From Magicicada septendecula (taxonomy: Eukaryota; Arthropoda; Insecta; Hemiptera; Cicadidae): a stretch of DNA of 64,000 nucleotides. This document shows, piece after piece, positions 11,157-23,379 of this stretch. Each line of letters opens with the position of its first letter. The first letter of the stretch is position 1. A program made the translations under genes and the position numbers. Below the pieces are notes generated by a model. It saw only the letters and a list, made by a program, of their open reading frames with translations, made no database searches and was not told where the DNA came from. Location of the stretch: assembly GCA_034769895.1 (NCBI GenBank), contig CM068370.1, positions 45,436,344 through 45,500,343 of the forward strand, read 5' to 3'.

Positions 11157-12355
11157 TGTAACGTGTCAAAATTTGGGTCATTTTATTTCCTACCGTATGG
11201 GGTATTTACATTTTATTTATTTCATTTTGTGCGGGAGTTTCTAAAAATTATGGTGAAAGTTTTATAGTACGACAAATATTCATTCCATTACAACAGAACA
11301 CATGGTAAACGAAATAGCGTTGGAACAAAGCAGAGACGCAGTTACTGTGTTGAGTAACTCGCTGAGGAATGCGCCACCTTAAAAATTCTAAGAACTTTGT
11401 ATATGTGTGTCGACGCCCGTACGTAACATAGCCGGGCGGAGCTGCTAGTGACGCCGTGAAAAATCTGACGAAGCTGAAAAACATGGCGATGGAACAAACA
11501 GTGTGTAGCAGCCACCGGCCAACTACAGGAAATGTCGTTAAGCCACGCCTACTACTAGTGACATCAGTGTGGCACATGCAAATATCGGCTACACATGTGG
11601 CGAATATAATGACTATGTGCCACGCATAAAACTCATAAGTCACAGCAAATTAAGCATGAACGGCGACTAAAACCTGGTGGCATTGAACCGCCGCTTCCTC
11701 CCGCTCAACGAAACACACTGCCCAGTCCTACTCTGTGCGTGTCGGCCGACCCCAGAGCTAAGTATGCTCTAGTAAATTTCACCAGTTTTTTGATATAAAA
11801 GTGAAGTAATCTCTTTAGACAAGTGACAGTAATAATGGAGGAATAGTGGCAGAATATTCCTATCTAAATTTGTGTTTCAGTTTTATTTTTCCGGGACGTT
11901 TACGACTTACCACGATAAGGCCACGAGGTCACTGAAGAACGCGTTGCCGGCGGGGACTTCATATCATGCAGTAAATCGGGTGCAGTAAATGGGGGCTTTA
12001 TAACAGAATGTGAGTAGTGAGTGAAAGGCAGGCTGGGCTATCTTGCGTAAGTAATTAGTATAAGTTACATATGTAAAAGTAATATGTAGGGAACAAAGTT
12101 GCACAACATTTGACGACATAAGAATGTATTTGATAAATCATAAGTTCAATAACTGATCATTAAAATTAATTATTTCTCTTCCTAAAGATGTGTAGCGTTA
12201 GTTATTTCGATAACCCATGAAACACATGTTTGTATCTAGCGTTCGCACGAAAGAATCCTGGCCCTAGAGAAACGAAACTTTCAAGGTAGGTGGAAGTTAT
12301 TATATTAACATATTTAATATATTTTTAAATAGTAGAAAAAGTAAATAACAGCTCA
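11157..12355 (+). repeat. Element B 3' LTR
   Basis: A 1,199-bp direct copy of the 5' LTR. By eye it differs by about three substitutions and a 6-bp insertion near 11981. It is followed by the ACCA duplication and then by sequence that continues the tandem array of element A. Confidence 0.93.
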
Positions 12356-12359
12356 ACCA

Positions 12360-12790
12360 ACTTACACAAATAATTTAAAAGAAAATAATTTAGAATTATA
12401 AAAAGAAGAATTTATTATTATAAAAAGTTATCAAAATCCTAAAAAATATAAGTAAGACCAACTTACACAAATAATTTAAAAGAAAATAATTTAGAATTAT
12501 AAAAAGAAGAATTTATTATTATAAAAAAAGTATCCAAAATCTAAAAAATAAGTAAGACCAACTTACACAAATAATGTAAAAGAAAATAATTTGGAATTAT
12601 AAAAAGAATTTATTTTTATAAAAAATTGTCAAAATCTAAAAAATAGTAAGATCAACTTACCAGTGATTTAAAAAAAAATAATAATTTGGAATTAAAAGAA
12701 GAATTTATTATTATAAAAAATTATCAAAATCTAAAAAATAAGGAGATCAACTTATAAATGATTTGAAGAAAATAATGTGATTAATTAAGA
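12360..12790 (+). repeat. Tandem array, ~95-101-bp unit, about 4.5 copies
   Basis: Units begin ACTTACACAAATAAT at 12360, 12461 and 12561. Diverged starts follow at 12655 and 12750, and units end AAAATAAGTAAGACCA. The end of another unit lies at 829-867, just before element B. Joining the two sides with one ACCA gives exactly the unit boundary seen at 12448-12470, so B landed inside this array. The units are AT-rich and noncoding. Confidence 0.85.
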
Positions 12791-14275
12791 AGGAAAATAT
12801 TAGAAAGAATCCAGAATAAATGTGAATATCAAACATTTGAAGGAGTAGAGAAGAAAAACAAAAAAGAGTGTGATATACAAGAGAAGGCAATAATAATGAA
12901 AGAAAAAGAGAAGAATTTGTTAAAATAGTAAAATCATTTAAATTTAAAAATAAAAAAAATAAAAGATCAACCTATAACTAATTATTTATGAAACGATTAT
13001 GGAAACGAATAGTCAAGAAGGATGATTATGATATCACTCAGTTTTAAAAAACAAAGAACAACTCATACCAATCATATGAAGAAGATAGTCTTTGCAAGAA
13101 AATAATAAAACATTTATAAAAGGCAAAGAGAAATAAGGACCACATGAAAAATCTAATACCGTATTAATGAATTAATTTTAATGAAGACAAAAGTGGAATA
13201 ATAACTTTCTGAGAAAGAAAAGAAAGAAAAATATATTTATATAATATGATCATAATAACAACTTGGATGTCAATTATAATAAAACCCATTGAAAAAAACG
13301 AACTGTCATAAAATAATACCATTCGAACAATAAATAAGATCTAAGAAAAAAAAATATAAAAAATATGCTATTAATATCAATAACCAGAAGAAGAATTAAA
13401 GAGAATTCAGATGAAAAAGGAAAAAGTTATACCATAACTAGTGATAAACATGTTAACAAAGTTTCCAACCATGATAAAAATGAATATATCAGCCGAACTA
13501 AAAAGTTAGAAGAATAAATAATGAGAATAATAAATACTAAGAGAAATAACCGAGATAGAAAATCTGAGAAACAACGAAGTGAAGTATCCAAAGATATTTT
13601 TATGAGTCGAAAATTAGACTATTCTATATATAATTTTTATTTGATGACTGTCTGTAGATAATTCCAGCAGCATTATGTTTTGACCAGAGATGAATTGCCT
13701 CTGATCTCAATGAGAAGTGTAGTATGGCCAGCAGAGTAAGTAGCCAACAGTGCCTCTCTGAACTGTTCCAACTCACGTGTTAGGGAATGTTAGGGAATCA
13801 ATATCCCATGGATAAAACACAAAGTTAAGTAAGGGAACAATATAATAATAATAATAATAATAAAAATCTCAGAGAACACTAACTATCCAGGAAGAATCAA
13901 AGTCAAATAAGAGACGATAAAGTATATTAAGCTCAAGTATGAAGAAGCCGATATAGAAATGGGGAGGAAGACGAAGAATAATAAATAAAAAGCTATCATA
14001 AGCAATTATTTCATCCATACTCAAGTCTGAAATAATCACTTCTGGAGGAGAGCAATCTGTAGCATGACAGATAATGCCCATAGTTCTGAATGGAAAGATC
14101 ATAAAATAAAATAAAAACAAATTTAAATCCAAGAAAGCAACATTAAAAATTAATTAAGAACCACCGTAAAGCACAATCATAGTTTGAAGTAAGAATTTCA
14201 TTAAACAGATATACAATGAATGATGAGTAATCAAAATAAACCAAAAGGCTAAAAATAAAGTAAGGAGATACCTAG

Positions 14276-14587
14276 GTAGGATAGGAGTAGGTAAGGAAGA
14301 AACCAGAACAAGACAACATCCACAATATAAGGGAATACTTTTACAAGAAACAAGTAGGATAGGAGTAAGTAAGGAAGAAACCAAAACAAGACAACATCCA
14401 CAATAAGAAGGAATGCTTTTTTAAGAAACAAGTAGGATAGGAGTAAGTAAGGAAGAAACCAGAACAAGACAACAGTCACAATATAAGGGAATACTTTTAT
14501 AAGAAACAAGTAGGATAGGAGTAATTAAGGAAGAAACCAGAACAAGACAACATCCACAATAAGAAGGAATGCTCTTATAAGAAACAA
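14276..14587 (+). repeat. Four tandem copies of a 78-bp unit
   Basis: Unit starts (GTAGGATAGGAGTA) are at 14276, 14354, 14432 and 14510, exactly 78 bp apart. Alternate copies share variants: copies 1 and 3 have ATATAAGGGAATAC, copies 2 and 4 have ATAAGAAGGAATGC. This suggests a two-unit (156-bp) duplication after an earlier duplication. Confidence 0.9.
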
Positions 14588-15181
14588 AAACGAAACCTCA
14601 AAAGTAAATAAAAATAACCAGTGAAAGTATAACAAAAACCCAAATTTAGAAAACCATGTAAAATAGATATAAACAAAAAGTGTATAAAGTAGAATTAAAA
14701 GTGAACCAATGTGAATTAATTATATAATGGAAAAAAACCTTCATTATCCTCTATAAATAAATTTCTTGATTTTAATAAGACTATAAAACTGATTAGAAAT
14801 AAAATCAAAGAATAAAAGGGGACCAGTGCAAGTTTTTATATTATATTAAATAAACTTAATGTGTCAATGTTGGAGTTCATAAACTAAGTAAATTGTGCAT
14901 TTATACAACTTTAAAGTTTTTATATTGTGTCAAGAAATAATATTGAATAGAGTATTATAATGACAAATAAGATACAAGTATTTCTAAATAACTGCCACGC
15001 TTTATATACAACATTCATTAGAATGACAGTAATAAAACTAGAGCAGGCCAATAAAAAAGTGAAGTGACCCAAATAAATACCCAAAAACCAAACAAAAACA
15101 GCTAAGACTGAAAATAAAATTAAAGAAATAGTGTAAATGATGGAAGGACAGATATGTTTTGTTTATAATAAGTTCAGATAA

Positions 15182-15410
15182 CTCAAGACTGAAATGTCCG
15201 AGTACAATTCTTTTAATATAAAACTTTTATTATAAAATATTTATTATGTGTTAATAGAAGTAATCAAGACTGAAATGTCGGAGTTAAATACCATTCTGTT
15301 ATTATAAAATATTTATTATGTGTTAATAGTAATAATCAAGATTAAAATGCCTGAGTTTAAATACCATTGGTAATTTCAAATATTTGTTATGGATAAATAG
15401 TATGAATTAT
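15182..15410 (+). repeat. Three degenerate ~75-80-bp repeats
   Basis: CAAGACTGAAATGTC-type starts recur at about 15184, 15265 and 15339. The units share TATTATAAAATATTTATTATG and TTAATAGTAATAATCAAGA-like segments. Noncoding. Confidence 0.7.
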
Positions 15411-16063
15411 ATACTAAATGTTCTGTTGTTCAAGTAAGGAATGTTAATTAATATTATAGTAGAATAGAAAGTCAGAAGGGGTATAAACAAGATGTATTAT
15501 TCAAAAAACTTTGTATGTAAAAGCAGATAAAATCTAGGCCAAATGGTAAATCTAAACAACATTATAATTGATGAATTAAGTACAGTAAAATAGTTAAACT
15601 GATGAAATTTATAGAAGGTAAATCAGTCACAGAGTCATATAACTGGAACTATAATTAAGAAAGATATTGTAAAAAGATAGTAAGAATTATTGAAAAAATG
15701 CAAATGTAATAACAACAAATTCAAAGTGGGGAGTCACAAATTAATGAATAATATTTAAAAAGATAACCAATTAATAAAATTACAAGAAATTAAGGGAAGA
15801 TAAACCTTTTATGTCAATCTGAGTTTTAGTACAATCATAAATATAACATAAAATGGCAAACATTTTGAGAAGGACAGGAAGTAAATGTTAAGGCCTACAT
15901 TTTCAAAATGAAGTAAATATAGCATTTTAGATAAAAAACTTAGTAAAACTATCTTATTTGGTATCAAATCAAGCAGAATGAACTAAAGAAGGAGATTATG
16001 TATTTAGTATTTAATAAATTTAAATAATAGCAAAAATATATTCAGCAATATAATGTAAATTTC

Positions 16064-16790
16064 ATACATGTAACGGAAGCAAAAAAGACTTGAAACATTG
16101 TATTGCTAATATTAAATTGGCTAAGACGTTTTTAGATGACGAAGGAAGTTAGAACAGTTGATTATTAGACTTTGTCGAGCACGCTTGAACGTGATTTTGG
16201 CTAAATATTAACCTAATAGCGAAGACAAGTATGGCGTTCATTCGACAAGCCTAGTCTTCAGTGAAAATCGCGAGTTTCGGAAAATTTCATTTAAACTTTA
16301 AATTCAGTGGAATTAACACATACAAACATTAAACTAAATTAACACAGAACAGAAACTAAGTGAATTCATAATTTAAACCTTTTAAAACCAATAATTCAGA
16401 ATAAAGAAACGAACGGTGCAATTGTCGACCTTATTGACAAAAATGAATTATAACAGTATCCAACACATTTTATCGAAGTGAATCACAATCACTGAACCAG
16501 GACCACTCCACTAACACCAGAAGGAATAATCACAACTGCAGGAACAAGCAACCATTGGAAAAGCAACATTTATTTGAAGCAGATTCTTCGAGGTGCATTC
16601 GTCTAAACACATCTGACTACGGAGCGGCCATCTTTGAGTTCCCACAATTCCAAGCGCCACGGCCAGTATACCTTCGAATGGTTCGAACAATTTCTTTATT
16701 AATCATTATATATTGAATGATATGTTTGTATTTTAATTAATAAGCTTGTAATGTGTAATGTTATACTTTCTATACTATGCCCTTTTCTCT

Positions 16791-16827
<37 letters not shown>

Positions 16828-17010
16828 TAAAATAACTGTTCAAAGAACCGGAGAATAAATAATTTGTATAATATATTGATTTGCCCTGAGAGAGTCGATT
16901 CATCAATCGATATAAAATCTATTACTTTACTATTTGTTAATAAAAATCATTTAATATTATTATTTTGAATCCTATTTATTCCTCACTTATAAATAGAATA
17001 ATATAACACA
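16064..17010 (+). repeat. Possible LTR-like segment (element A or unknown)
   Basis: Begins TGTAACGGAAGC and ends near TAACACA. Inside is a more GC-rich centre with a (TA)n run at about 16795-16823 and an AATAAATAAT polyadenylation-like site at about 16853. The TG...CA ends and this composition resemble an LTR. There is no second copy, target duplication or polypurine tract to confirm it. Confidence 0.25.
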
Positions 17011-17344
17011 TTAATTGAGACATAACTTCCAGAACAGCTGAGTTTAACAACTTTAAAGGAAGATAAACAAGAAATTAAGGAAAGATCACCAATCGATTGT
17101 TCCTGGAGACAATCCTATTAACATAATCAAAGAATTCTAAATACACCAAAGGATATAATTCGACAAAACCAATTAATAAGAAGTTCAAAATACAACGAAA
17201 CAGTTTAAAATATTTAATACTAAATTAATTAAAAATAAAACAAGAAAAAAAAATATAATAAATGAATAATAAAAATTTTTTTTTACCAAACAACAAGAAT
17301 GTTTTATTAACGGTATACAACAAGAAGTATTTAATTTGTTACAA

Positions 17345-18617
17345 TATTAGTAAACACCTGTCTAGGGAGGTACAAATTACCTTAATGACTAGAGAGGTAG
17401 CGGACATAAATGAGTTGGATAATATATTAGACGTATTTCAGAACATTGAACGAGACCTAGAGGTAGACCGAGGAAGAGGTGGGAAGATGGCGTTGCAGAG
17501 GATGCGAGAGACATGGGGATAAGAAACTGGAGGAGGGTTGCAGTGGATAGAGTGGATTGGAGGCGGAGATTGGTGGAGGCCAGGGCCCGACTTGGGCTGT
17601 AGCGCCATAGGAGAGAGAAGAGAGAGATTTCAGAACATTAGGGACCGTGAAGTACGTAGGCGTCCCAACCAATCAGGTATGAACAATAACAGTCATTATA
17701 CGCCACAAAGAGGGTCACCACAGAGGCATGCATACAATAAACAAGAAAATCATAGTCGAGATGTGGGATGGAAATGTACGGGATGTTCGGGCGAGAATTA
17801 CGTAGGTCGAGATTTTTGTTTCAGGTGTAGGAAACCAAGGCCAAATCAGTGGGGCGGAAATACGTCGTCACATAACAACATACAGCAGCGGGCTGGAGAT
17901 GACTGCGGGGGAACATCGAGGAACAATGGAATTCATAACCAGCATGAGAAGGGGTACCGGCAGAGCAGTACCACCGCCAGAACGGAAAACAGGCCGACAA
18001 TGGAAGCAAGGACCCCACCATTGTCCACAGGGAACAACAGGGTCCAGGTAACCGACGAATATCATAATAATGTGATACAAATGGATATGACGAAGGAGTT
18101 GTTGGAAGAAGATGACACAAAAGTTCTGGAAACCAAAACCGGATTGACAGAAGTAATCATCACCATAGAAGGTAAGAATTATAAAACATTAATCGATACA
18201 GGAAGTGAGATATCGGTAGTTTCTGAAAATGTAATGGGAGAATTAAAAGAAATAAATAAAAATATACCATCATTACCAGTTGCGGGCTTTGGAGTAGTGG
18301 CCGTAACCGGAGTACGGAGTAAAAGAGTTACTAAACAAGTACAGTTAAATATATTCCTTAATAAAACTGAATCTGAGAATACCTTTCTAGTAGTTAAGGG
18401 ACTGAGTTTAGATGTAATCTTAGGAAATGATTTTTTGGAGAGAAATGGGGCAGTAATAGATTTTAATAAACGGATAGTAGAGTTTAATAGTGGGAGTGAA
18501 CCAGTCAGGGTTAATTTTAAGAGGGTATTAGATGAGATTAGAGTTATGGGAGTAAAAATGATACAAAAGCGGGTAGGCGATGGAGATAGAGAAACCAAAG
18601 TGAATATATGTCGATAG
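17345..18617 (+). pseudogene. Element C gag C-terminus and protease
   Basis: Reading frame 17262-17522 enters capsid-end sequence (ISKHLSREVQITLMTREV). It is interrupted by a 179-bp LINE fragment and resumes with a WKCTGC...FCFRCR finger, the same RanBP2-like pattern as in B. In the same frame come the retropepsin motifs TLIDTGSEISVVS and VILGNDFL, ending at TAG 18615-18617. This shows that Gag and protease were one open frame in this family. The LINE insert plus its duplication is 192 bp, a multiple of three. It still brings in a stop at 17520-17522. Confidence 0.85.
17448..17626 (+). mobile_element. Short 5'-truncated non-LTR (LINE) fragment
   Basis: Bounded by a perfect 13-bp duplication ATTTCAGAACATT (17435-17447 and 17627-17639) in the gag of element C. 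The insert ends with TGGAGGCCAGGGCCCGACTTGGGCTGTAGCGCC, which is nearly the same as the 3' end of the LINE fragment at 26167-26200. So it is the last ~180 bp of the same or a sister LINE family, inserted by target-primed reverse transcription. Confidence 0.88.
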
Positions 18618-21364
18618 AGTGAGATTGTAGAAAGCGTGGAGGGAGAGATGCATGTGAGTGATGAGAGAGTATGGGAAAATAGGGCGGATAAATTTTTTAA
18701 TGAGGGTGGAGTTGTAGGGAGTCCCCAACGACAGGAGTTGTGAGTAGTTGTGGAGCGTTTTAGAGATGTGTTTGCGGAGTTGCCTTGAAAAGCCAGGGAC
18801 TATGTATGTGGGCTGAAGGTTCGGGAACACTCACCCTACATGCAGAGGAGTTATCCAGTACCGTTTTCAAAGAGGAGAGCAGTGCAAGAGTAGTTGGATA
18901 GAATGATGGAGGGAGACATTATTGAGAGATCGATATCGCCTTACTCGAACCCATTAGTGGTAGTAATAAAGAAGGATGGAAAGGTAAGATTATGCTTAGA
19001 TGCTAGGAAAATTAATCAGATTATAATACCTGACCGGGAGTCACCGGAACCTATAAATGAGATTTTTCAGAAATTTAGTGGGGTTAAGTACATGACCTCT
19101 TTGGATTTAACAGCAGGATACTGGCAGGTGCCGTTAGCAGCAGAGAGTCGGAGATATACTGCATTTCTCTTCAATGGTAGGAATTATCAGTTCAAGCATT
19201 TGCCATTTGGACTTAACACTAGTGTAGCGAGTTTTATAAAATGTTAGGTATGATATTACAACCTAAGGACTTAGATTTTTTGACTGTATACGTTGATGAC
19301 ATATTAATAGCGTCAAGAACATTCTCGGAACATTTAGAACATATTGAATATATATTAGATAAATTGCAAAATGGGGGTTTAACAGTTAATTGGGAGAAGT
19401 CGAAGTTTCTACAAACTGAAATACATTTCTTGTGTTTTATTATAACTCCAGAGGGAATTCTAGCTAACCCTGATAAACTAGAAGCTATAATGCGCTTTCC
19501 AGAACCTAAGAATATTAAACAGCTACAAAGTTTTTGGGTCTGTGTAATTTCTTAGAAAATTCCAGAAAAATTATGCACAGTCGACATCAAGGTTAAGTGC
19601 CGTACTACAGAAAAATAAACAATGGAAATGGGGAGAGAAGGAAAGGGATGCATTCGAGGAGATACAGAAAAAAATTACAAATATGATAATGATGAATCAC
19701 CCTGATTTCTTGAAAACCTTTTATTTACAGACTGACGCCAGTAATGTTGCCCTGGGAGCGGAGTTGTATCAGGAGGATAGCGACAAAGAGCACCACACGA
19801 TAGCTTTTGCCAGCTGAAAGAAACTATACAACTACGGAGAAGGAGTTGCTGAGTATCGTGTTTGCTATAGGGACGTTTCGCACATACATCTTGGGGAACA
19901 AGACAGTTATCAGGACGGATCACAAAGCACTATCATTTTTGAACTTCTGCAGATTAACCCATACCCGTCTAACCAGGTGGGTACTAACCTTACAGGAATA
20001 CAATTTTTCATGGGAGTATATTAAGGGGACAGACAATAAAGTACCAGACACTCTTTCCAGGGTAGATATCATAGAAAATAAAACCGGGAGGGATCTCAAG
20101 GAGATAGAAATTTTTCGATTAACAAGGGAAGATAGAATATTTGGTGAGGAATTAAGGGATATTAAGAGCATGCAAAGATCTGAAAATAAATCGGGTAAAA
20201 TAACTGCTAGTTTAGAAGCGGATGTAGAGGGGTCGGAATATAACACACGTTTCCAGATATATCAGGGAATTCTGTTCAAAAAAGTAGAAGGGGGTGAGTG
20301 AACGTGATTGGTGATTAGTTGTACCAGAAGAGTTGATAGATAGAATTATTTGGGATTGCCATATAAGGTATGGGCATTTTGGGGCGAAAAAGTGTACTAA
20401 TGTTTTAAAAGAATCATGTGTTTTTAAGAATATGGAGAGGCGAGTACGAAGGTTATTACAGATATGTGATTTGTATCAGAGGTCTAAGGTAGTGAATTAT
20501 AGGGTAGAAGGGGAGTTGAATTATATTAAGGTGGAGAGACCATTTGATTTAGTTGCGGAAGATTTGTATGGACCATTGCCGAAGGGTAGGGGTGGAGTAA
20601 TGTATGTTTTTGTTGTTTTAGACATGTTTTCTAAGTTTGTTAGGTTATATAGTGTGAAGAGAGCGACGAGCAGGGTGCTGAGTGAAAAGATAACACGAGA
20701 TTATATGGTAAATGTAGGTAAGCCGAAGATAATTTTATCCGATCATGGACCCCAATTTATAAGCGGTAGGTGGAGACAAACTCTTGGATGGGAAGGCATC
20801 ATACCCAAGCATATGGCAGTGTACCATCCACAATCCAACCAGGCAGAGCGGGTGATGAGAGAGATTGGTAGGATATTTCGGGTGTATTGTCATGCCAAGC
20901 ATACAGAATGCCCATTCTACGTTAAGAAAGTAGAAGAACGGTTGAATAGTACCACCCACGAATCCACCGGGGTTACGCTGTATGAATTAATAAAGGGAAC
21001 AAGGCCACCTAGAATATTGGAACAACTTTTTGAGTATCCACCAGAAAATCAAACTATAGACGTGAATATGAAGATCTGACTAGCGAATGAAAATTTACTC
21101 ACAAAAGGGGAAAGGAGAAAGCAGAGACATGATGCTAAAGGTAAGTGGACTAAATGTGAGGTAGGGCAATTAGTACTGGTAAGGAGACATGATTTGTCTA
21201 GCGCACAGGATAAAGAGATAAAGAAGTTTTTTCTATTATATGAGGGACCATATGAAATTGTAGAAGTAAAGATGAATAATGCGTACGTGTTACGAAACCA
21301 AGCAACGCAGGAGATAGTAGGTACACAAAATGTGACGAATTTGAAATTGTATCGGTCACAATAA
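18618..21364 (+). pseudogene. Element C reverse transcriptase, RNase H and integrase, broken
   Basis: The sequence follows B pol closely. RT shows SLDLTAGYWQVPL, LPFGLNTSVASF and YVDDIL. RNase H shows LQTDASNVALGAEL. Integrase shows GHFGAKKC, EDLYGPL, SDHGPQF and NQAERVMRE. Stops or shifts occur at 18741, 18787, about 18893, 19246, about 19553, about 19816, about 20299 and 21077. In the integrase zinc finger the final C-x2-C is CDLY, so one ligand is lost. The end AATAA at 21360-21364 gives the family's normal pol stop, 22 codons beyond the early stop seen in B. Confidence 0.88.
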
Positions 21365-23379
21365 ACTTTTGAATTTTAATATATTATTTTCTGTTTTCAG
21401 AAGGGACTCTCCCCCATTTTCGGGCAGTCACGGCTTCACCATCCCTGACCGTGGATTTTGGCTGTTTGGAGGCGGACCATGGTTGGCAGAATTTCCATCT
21501 GGGGTGAAAGCAACGATGGTCCTACTCCACAAATTGGTGCAGGTAGAAATTTAATTTTGTTGTTGAACGGGGAGGGGGACCCCTAAAGTTCGTGGATGGA
21601 ATATATTAAAAAAAAAAAAATTACAATTGGCAGTTATCCACTAACAAATAATAGTTTTATTTTATTAAATAAAACAATCCAAAATTCATGTGAATAACAA
21701 GTGCAACTCATTAGGAGCTACCTCATTTCCGAGTAGAATAGTCAGTAATAAGTAACTATTCTACTCGGGAATGAAATACAAAAAAAAAAAAAAATTTAAA
21801 TGGCGGATGAACTTATGAAGGAGGGAAAGAAGTAGTTGTAATTTAGATTTAGAATGTAGAAATTTAAGGTGACCAAATTGTTGGCAGTTTAGCAGTATAG
21901 TATAGTTGTTGCACTTGTTAGAGACTATTATAGTAAAATAAATTATGTGTACCTAATTTAACTCCATGGGAGATAGTAACGTTAAGTGTCAGAAATAGAA
22001 AAGAGCAGACTATTGTCTGGTACTAGTGAAAAAGAAAATGATGTGATTGTGAATAGATCAAATGTAAAATGTAATATCTAATGGAAGTGAATTAATTCCA
22101 AGGACACAGTAAAGCTATGATGAGAATACAGCACTGCTTAATGAACAGTGAGAATTATATGATAATGTTAGTAAATTAAATAATATATAACCAAACATAT
22201 AAGAGTGTACCATCTGAGAATTGTAGTAACAGTGTAAGCATAAACCTTGTATGTCTTTTAGTAGTTTCCCCTACATTTTGGGTGGTCACGGCTTCACCGA
22301 ACCCTGACCGTGGACTTATAATGTAAATATATTCTAAATTGGTGAACTTAGAAATTAACCGGAGGGTAACTCAGGGGAATCTACATAACTATGGAACAGC
22401 GGCTATCATCGAAGGTGTGATAGTGCCGTATTAAGGGTGTGTGAATCATTATAGTAGGATTACTGGTGTCCTCGGACATCAGTAATGCAGAATTTTTTAT
22501 ATAACGCTGAAACAAGAACGGGGTAGGCAGCGTCTCCACCCTAATTCAAATTGCAGTTATTGTGGATGCAAATGGGCGCTACAGTCCACCATCAATCAAC
22601 AATAGTGTGTGGAAAAGGAGCTGGCCATTACAAGCCAGGGGTGTAAACAATAGTGTTTATGCAACCAGGTAAATGCCTTGCACGGTTTACCCGTGAGGTG
22701 ATTTACCTAATTGTAACTGGGATATAAGGGGGGATATTAGATTTTGATGTAGAAGGAGGTTACTAAGTGTTAGTTAATGAGTTATTGAATATTAGATTGA
22801 ATTATGTCAATGATGTAGAATATGAGCTAGAATATGATGTAGTTGATTTTATAATGTATTTAAATGATTTTGTGTTGATTTGAGATGTTTTGATTGAGAT
22901 GTTTAATAAAAGTTGAGAAAGATATAAGTAAATAAGTTGTTATTATGTAGTTGATTTACTCGATGTAAGAATTTTACTAATGAATATAAGTATTTTGAAA
23001 TGTGAATTATATAGTGGAAGGTATTTGTAATAGGAAATGTTTATTTAAATTCTGATGGGAAGCAGGGCAATAATTTTGAATTTTGGGATAAGAGTAAACA
23101 AGAGAAGGGTATACAGAATGATGTTAAGGAAGTTTACAAATGTATCATGTTAGTTTAAGTGTTCATACATACATGTGTGTTAAGAATTAAGAAAAACCAG
23201 TGCTTCTTAACGCAAACCAGCACAGCTAAGGGGAAACAGATCAGATAGGGATATGGTAATAAACAAGGCCACCATTTGATATTTTTGATTTGATGTTTCA
23301 GTGTCTAGTGATGCTGTGGTGGTGGTCCTGAGCTGGCCAGCGTGTCAGAGCAGGAGCGTCAAGTGCCTGACTGGCTTTG
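21365..23379 (+). other. Element C 3' noncoding region
   Basis: About 2 kb without a gene. It carries block 1 (21398-21588: CCCCCATTTTCGGGCAG, GTCACGG...GACCGTGG, GGGGAGGGGGACCCC) and block 2 (22268-22440: GGTCACGGCTTCACCG...CCTGACCGTGGA, AACTATGGAACAGCGGCT). These correspond to the blocks in B. A clear hairpin, CATTTCCGAGTAGAATAGT / ACTATTCTACTCGGGAATG with a 12-nt loop, lies between them at 21724-21772. Confidence 0.75.

Larger units (their letters stand above)
864..12359 (+). mobile_element. Element B: nearly full-length Ty3/Gypsy LTR retrotransposon
   Basis: The element runs 868-12355, with long LTRs (868-2060 and 11157-12355) that begin TGTAACG and end GCTCA. It is flanked by the 4-bp duplication ACCA (864-867, 12356-12359). 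Internal order is primer-binding site, Gag, protease, RT-RNase H-integrase, a 3.9-kb 3' noncoding part, a hairpin, a polypurine tract and the 3' LTR. RT before integrase gives Ty3/Gypsy order. By eye the LTRs differ at about three positions plus one 6-bp insertion, so integration is recent. Even so, the coding part has several reading-frame breaks and a premature stop. A complete insertion, though probably not autonomous as read. Confidence 0.93.
12791..16063 (+). other. AT-rich noncoding remnant, possibly element A
   Basis: About 3.3 kb with no credible gene, very high A content on the plus strand and frequent stops in all frames. It holds small repeat arrays (listed separately) and a short (ATA)n run at about 13843-13862. 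By position it could be the decayed pol region of element A, but no RT or integrase motif is readable, so this is only a guess. Confidence 0.35.

Noticed and set aside
13869-14509. Hydrophobic minus-strand frames (repeated FWFLPYLLLSYLF)
   Set aside because: They are translations of a 78-bp tandem noncoding repeat.
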